DNA of 9,212 bases from an uncultured Pirellula sp. (GTDB taxonomy: Bacteria; Planctomycetota; Planctomycetia; Pirellulales; Pirellulaceae). The translations under genes were made by a program, and so were the position numbers. The stretch spans positions 1 to 9,212 of the forward strand of contig CAILTZ010000046.1 of the NCBI GenBank assembly GCA_903837255.1. Direction: 5' to 3'. Within the stretch, counting starts at the first letter, position 1; each line of letters opens with the position of its first letter. Shown piece after piece: positions 6,908 through 9,212 of the stretch. The notes beneath the pieces were generated by a model that ran no database searches, was not told the origin of the DNA, and saw only the letters and a list, made by a program, of their open reading frames with translations.

Positions 6908-8170
6908 ATGTTCCGCTTCATTCACGCCGCTGACATCCATCTGGATAGTCCTTTATTGGGATTGCGAGGATACGACTCGGCCCCAAGCCAGCGCTTGCGC
7001 AGTGCCCCGCGTCGAGCTTTGGAGAATCTGGTCGATTTCGCTATCCGATCCAACGTCGATTTTTTACTCATTGCCGGGGATGTCTTCGACGGAAACTGGA
7101 GGGACTTTGCGACCGGCCAGTTCTTCGTCAAGCAGATGTCCAAGCTTCGAGATTGCAAGATCCCGGTCTATCTGATCGCCGGGAATCACGATGCCGAAAA
7201 CAAGATGACCCGCTCGCTGCCTTATCCGGACAACGTGCACATGTTCGAGTCGGGGGTGGCCACCACAGAGCGTATCGAGTCGATCGAGGTGGCGATTCAC
7301 GGACAGAGCTTTGCCACCCAAGCCGTCACCGAGGACTTATCGATTCGATACCCCAAGCAGGTTCCCGGGTGGTTCAACATCGGGCTATTGCACACCAGTT
7401 GCACGGGTCGCGAAGGGCATGAGAACTATGCACCTTGCACCATCGATGGGCTCCGGACCCGAGGCTACGATTACTGGGCCCTGGGACACATTCACAAACG
7501 CGAAGTCCTTTGCCAAGAACCTTGGGTGGTCTTTCCGGGGAACATCCAAGGCCGCCATGCCAAGGAGACTGGAGCCAAGGGTTGTTATTTGGTCAGCGTC
7601 TCGGACGACTCGAAGATCACTGCCGAGTTTGAACCTCTCGATACCCTTCGATGGGAAAAAGTTCGCGTCGATGTCCAATCGGTCCGTAGCCTCGAAGACC
7701 TCCCCGGTCTGTTTTCGACCAAGCTTCAAGAGACTCTCAATCAATGCGAGGATCGATTGCTTGCCGTCCGAGTCGAACTCGTTGGAGAAAGCCAACTGCA
7801 CCGCAAGTTCCGAATTGAGCGAGAGCGGATCGTCCAAGAGTGCCAATCGGTGGCCACCGGATTGTCTGTTGACGGCGTATGGATCGAAAAAGTCGTTTGC
7901 AATACACGCATGCCAAGCCTTGAGAACGTGGTGCAAGGGGTATCCGAGGAAGCGATCCAAGCGATCCTGGGGGTGTTTGAAGAATCCAAATCCAATCCCG
8001 ATTTCCTTAAGAAAATTCAATTCGACATGATGGATTTGAGAGCAAAGCTCCCCTCAGAGTTGCGTAGTGTAGAGCTCGATGAATATCTCGATGGCGCAAG
8101 CAGCGTTGTCGAACTCGCCAAAGAGAGGGTACTCGAACTCCTCGCATCCCAAGGCGAGGAATCGCAATGA
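6908..8170 (+). CDS. yhaO: YhaO-family DNA repair exonuclease (Mre11/SbcD-like metallophosphoesterase)
   Basis: This is a 420-residue cytosolic calcineurin-like phosphoesterase with all the expected metal-site motifs in order: D9 and H11 in HAADIHLD, D58 in GDVFD, N93 and H94 in GNHDAE, H162 in LLHTS, and H194 and H196 in GHIH. The set matches the two-metal (usually Mn2+) site of Mre11 and SbcD nucleases. The opening FIHAADIHLDSPLLGL and the length fit the YhaO subfamily (about 400 residues) better than SbcD. Residues after about 250 form the capping and partner-binding part, ending in a helical tail. The family acts on DNA ends together with an SMC-like ATPase, here the next gene, whose start overlaps this stop codon. 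The ATG lies 16 nt after the cytochrome gene with no strong Shine-Dalgarno. That spacing suggests shared transcription, although the functions look unrelated. Confidence 0.92.
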   Translation: MFRFIHAADIHLDSPLLGLRGYDSAPSQRLRSAPRRALENLVDFAIRSNVDFLLIAGDVFDGNWRDFATGQFFVKQMSKLRDCKIPVYLIAGNHDAENKMTRSLPYPDNVHMFESGVATTERIESIEVAIHGQSFATQAVTEDLSIRYPKQVPGWFNIGLLHTSCTGREGHENYAPCTIDGLRTRGYDYWALGHIHKREVLCQEPWVVFPGNIQGRHAKETGAKGCYLVSVSDDSKITAEFEPLDTLRWEKVRVDVQSVRSLEDLPGLFSTKLQETLNQCEDRLLAVRVELVGESQLHRKFRIERERIVQECQSVATGLSVDGVWIEKVVCNTRMPSLENVVQGVSEEAIQAILGVFEESKSNPDFLKKIQFDMMDLRAKLPSELRSVELDEYLDGASSVVELAKERVLELLASQGEESQ

Positions 8171-9212
8171 GGGTACGGCAACTGGATTTGATCGCCTTCG
8201 GGCACTTCACCAATCGCAGCATCGATTTGAGCCAAGGTCATTATGGGCTCCACATGATCTATGGTCCCAACGAGGCCGGCAAGAGTTCCTCGCTTCGAGC
8301 TCTGACCTCGCTGCTGTTTGGTTTCCCTCAGCGCACCGACGATAACTTTCTGCATTCCAACAAAGATCTGCGTGTCGGAGCGACGCTCGAGAGTCGCGAC
8401 GGCAAGGCCCTTGCGTGCGTGCGTCGCAAAGCCAAGACAGCGACGCTGCTGCATGCAGAGAGTTCCCAAGAGCTGCCCCTTGCTCTATGGAATCAGTTCC
8501 TTCCGAATATTCAACAAGATCAATTCCTGCGAATGTTCGGGCTCAATCACGTCTCGCTCCGGGACGGTGGCGCCGAGTTGGTGCGGGGGGGTGGAGATTC
8601 CGGCCAAGCTCTCTTTTCCAGCGCTTCGGGGATCGCCAGCCTGCAACAAAAACGCGAATCGCTCGAGGAACGGATCGAAGAAATTTACGCAAGGAGCGGC
8701 AGGAGAGGACGCCTGTACGATAAGCTCAAAGACTACAAGGCGCTGCGAGAAGAGGAGAAAAAAGTCTCGCTGACGATGGACCATTGGCGTCGGCTCGAGT
8801 CACAGCTAACCGAGGCCAGCAAGCAGATCGATGATCACAAGACTCAACTGGATTCCCTGCAACGAAGCTTGCTCGAAGCCCAGCGGATCCAGCGATCGAT
8901 CCCGACAGTGACCAAGTACCTCGATCGAGAGCAAGCGATCAGAGCCCTTGGGCAGCTTTCGAAACTCCCACGGGATTTTGAAGATCGCGTGCAGGAAGCC
9001 ATCAAGAAAAAGGGAGAAAAGCACATAGCGATCCAGGGGATCGAAGCCGAACTGAGCAACTTCCAAATGAAGCTTGCACAAATCCCCGAGAGTATCTGGT
9101 CCGACGAGCAGGATTTGCGGGTCAACAAACTGATCTCTGAATTGGGATTGTACCTGCAATCGTTCGAAGAGCTACCCAAACTCAAGACCCAGTGCGATCA
9201 ACTCACACGTCA
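8167..9212 (+). CDS. yhaN: YhaN-family SbcC/Rad50-like AAA ATPase (N-terminal 348 residues; partial)
   Basis: The frame is open from the ATG at 8167 to the right edge. The start overlaps the yhaO stop as ATGA, a layout that favours translational coupling and balanced production of two partners. Residues 1-30 (MRVRQLDLIAFGHF) are the usual first strands of an SMC/Rad50 head. Walker A is GPNEAGKSS at 33-41, with K39 and S40 at the nucleotide. Residues about 122-156 (FGLNHVSLRDGGAEL, then GQALFSSASGIASL) are characteristic of YhaN. From about residue 158 the sequence becomes Glu-, Lys-, Gln- and Leu-rich and reads as a long coiled coil. The signature motif, Walker B and second half of the head are expected beyond the window; YhaN proteins usually approach 900-1000 residues or more. 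With YhaO it should form a nuclease-ATPase complex that processes DNA ends. No frameshift is seen. Confidence 0.93.
   Translation, partial: MRVRQLDLIAFGHFTNRSIDLSQGHYGLHMIYGPNEAGKSSSLRALTSLLFGFPQRTDDNFLHSNKDLRVGATLESRDGKALACVRRKAKTATLLHAESSQELPLALWNQFLPNIQQDQFLRMFGLNHVSLRDGGAELVRGGGDSGQALFSSASGIASLQQKRESLEERIEEIYARSGRRGRLYDKLKDYKALREEEKKVSLTMDHWRRLESQLTEASKQIDDHKTQLDSLQRSLLEAQRIQRSIPTVTKYLDREQAIRALGQLSKLPRDFEDRVQEAIKKKGEKHIAIQGIEAELSNFQMKLAQIPESIWSDEQDLRVNKLISELGLYLQSFEELPKLKTQCDQLTR

Noticed and set aside
7385..8020. 211-codon open frame on the minus strand opposite yhaO
   Set aside because: It is fully contained in a well-supported nuclease gene, has no recognisable motifs, and is best explained as an antisense shadow.
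7311..8030. 239-codon open frame in another plus frame inside yhaO
   Set aside because: It is Ser/Arg/Pro-rich without a fold pattern, while the yhaO frame carries every catalytic motif continuously through this region, so there is no sign of a frameshift.
8167..9212. Possible anti-phage defence system formed by the nuclease and ATPase pair
   Set aside because: The motifs fit the housekeeping YhaO/YhaN repair pair, and no other defence genes, integrase, tRNA or mobile-element borders are visible nearby.

Overview
The window reads as planctomycete DNA, most likely Pirellulaceae or a near relative. The clearest pointer is the 1164-residue secreted protein at 3397-6891. It joins a membrane-bound-dehydrogenase-type beta-propeller to a C-terminal c-type heme domain of the Pirellula/Verrucomicrobium kind, a combination typical of the PVC group. 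The secreted PQQ-like propeller, weak Shine-Dalgarno sites, moderate-to-high GC and long antisense shadow ORFs fit the same picture. I assign this by recognition, without a database search.

Layout. Three genes lie head-to-tail on the minus strand: a secreted PQQ-like beta-propeller protein (3190-1895), a cytosolic ATP-grasp enzyme (1888-593) and an unrecognised Gln/Lys-rich protein that runs off the left edge (489 to beyond 1). A 206-bp divergent intergenic region (3191-3396) follows. It carries an extended -10-like TGCTAGAAT on each strand, and together these form a perfect 9-bp inverted repeat. Three genes lie on the plus strand: the propeller/helical/jelly-roll/cytochrome protein (3397-6891), a YhaO-family Mre11/SbcD-like nuclease (6908-8170) and a YhaN-family SbcC/Rad50-like ATPase (8167 to beyond 9212). 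The last two overlap as ATGA.

How the genes work together. YhaO and YhaN almost certainly act as a pair: a metallophosphoesterase nuclease and a coiled-coil ABC-type ATPase, in the manner of SbcCD or Mre11-Rad50. The two divergent secreted proteins are probably periplasmic, and the cytochrome protein may take part in electron transfer coupled to oxidation of an unknown substrate. The ATP-grasp enzyme should form an amide or similar bond in the cytosol; its substrate is not readable from the sequence. Nothing here clearly ties the secreted proteins to the DNA-processing pair except close spacing (16 bp).

The most unusual signals are these. First, 15-bp in-frame tandem duplications recur at four places within the two leftmost genes. 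Second, the propeller stop codon and the ATP-grasp start are in the same frame, only two codons apart, and the ATP-grasp gene seems to need a TTG start. Third, leucine codon use shifts sharply inside the cytochrome gene near 5.9 kb. I found no RNA genes, CRISPR arrays, insertion sequences or convincing terminators, and no gene-free stretch exceeds 300 bases. I do not see a clear new defence or other previously undescribed system.
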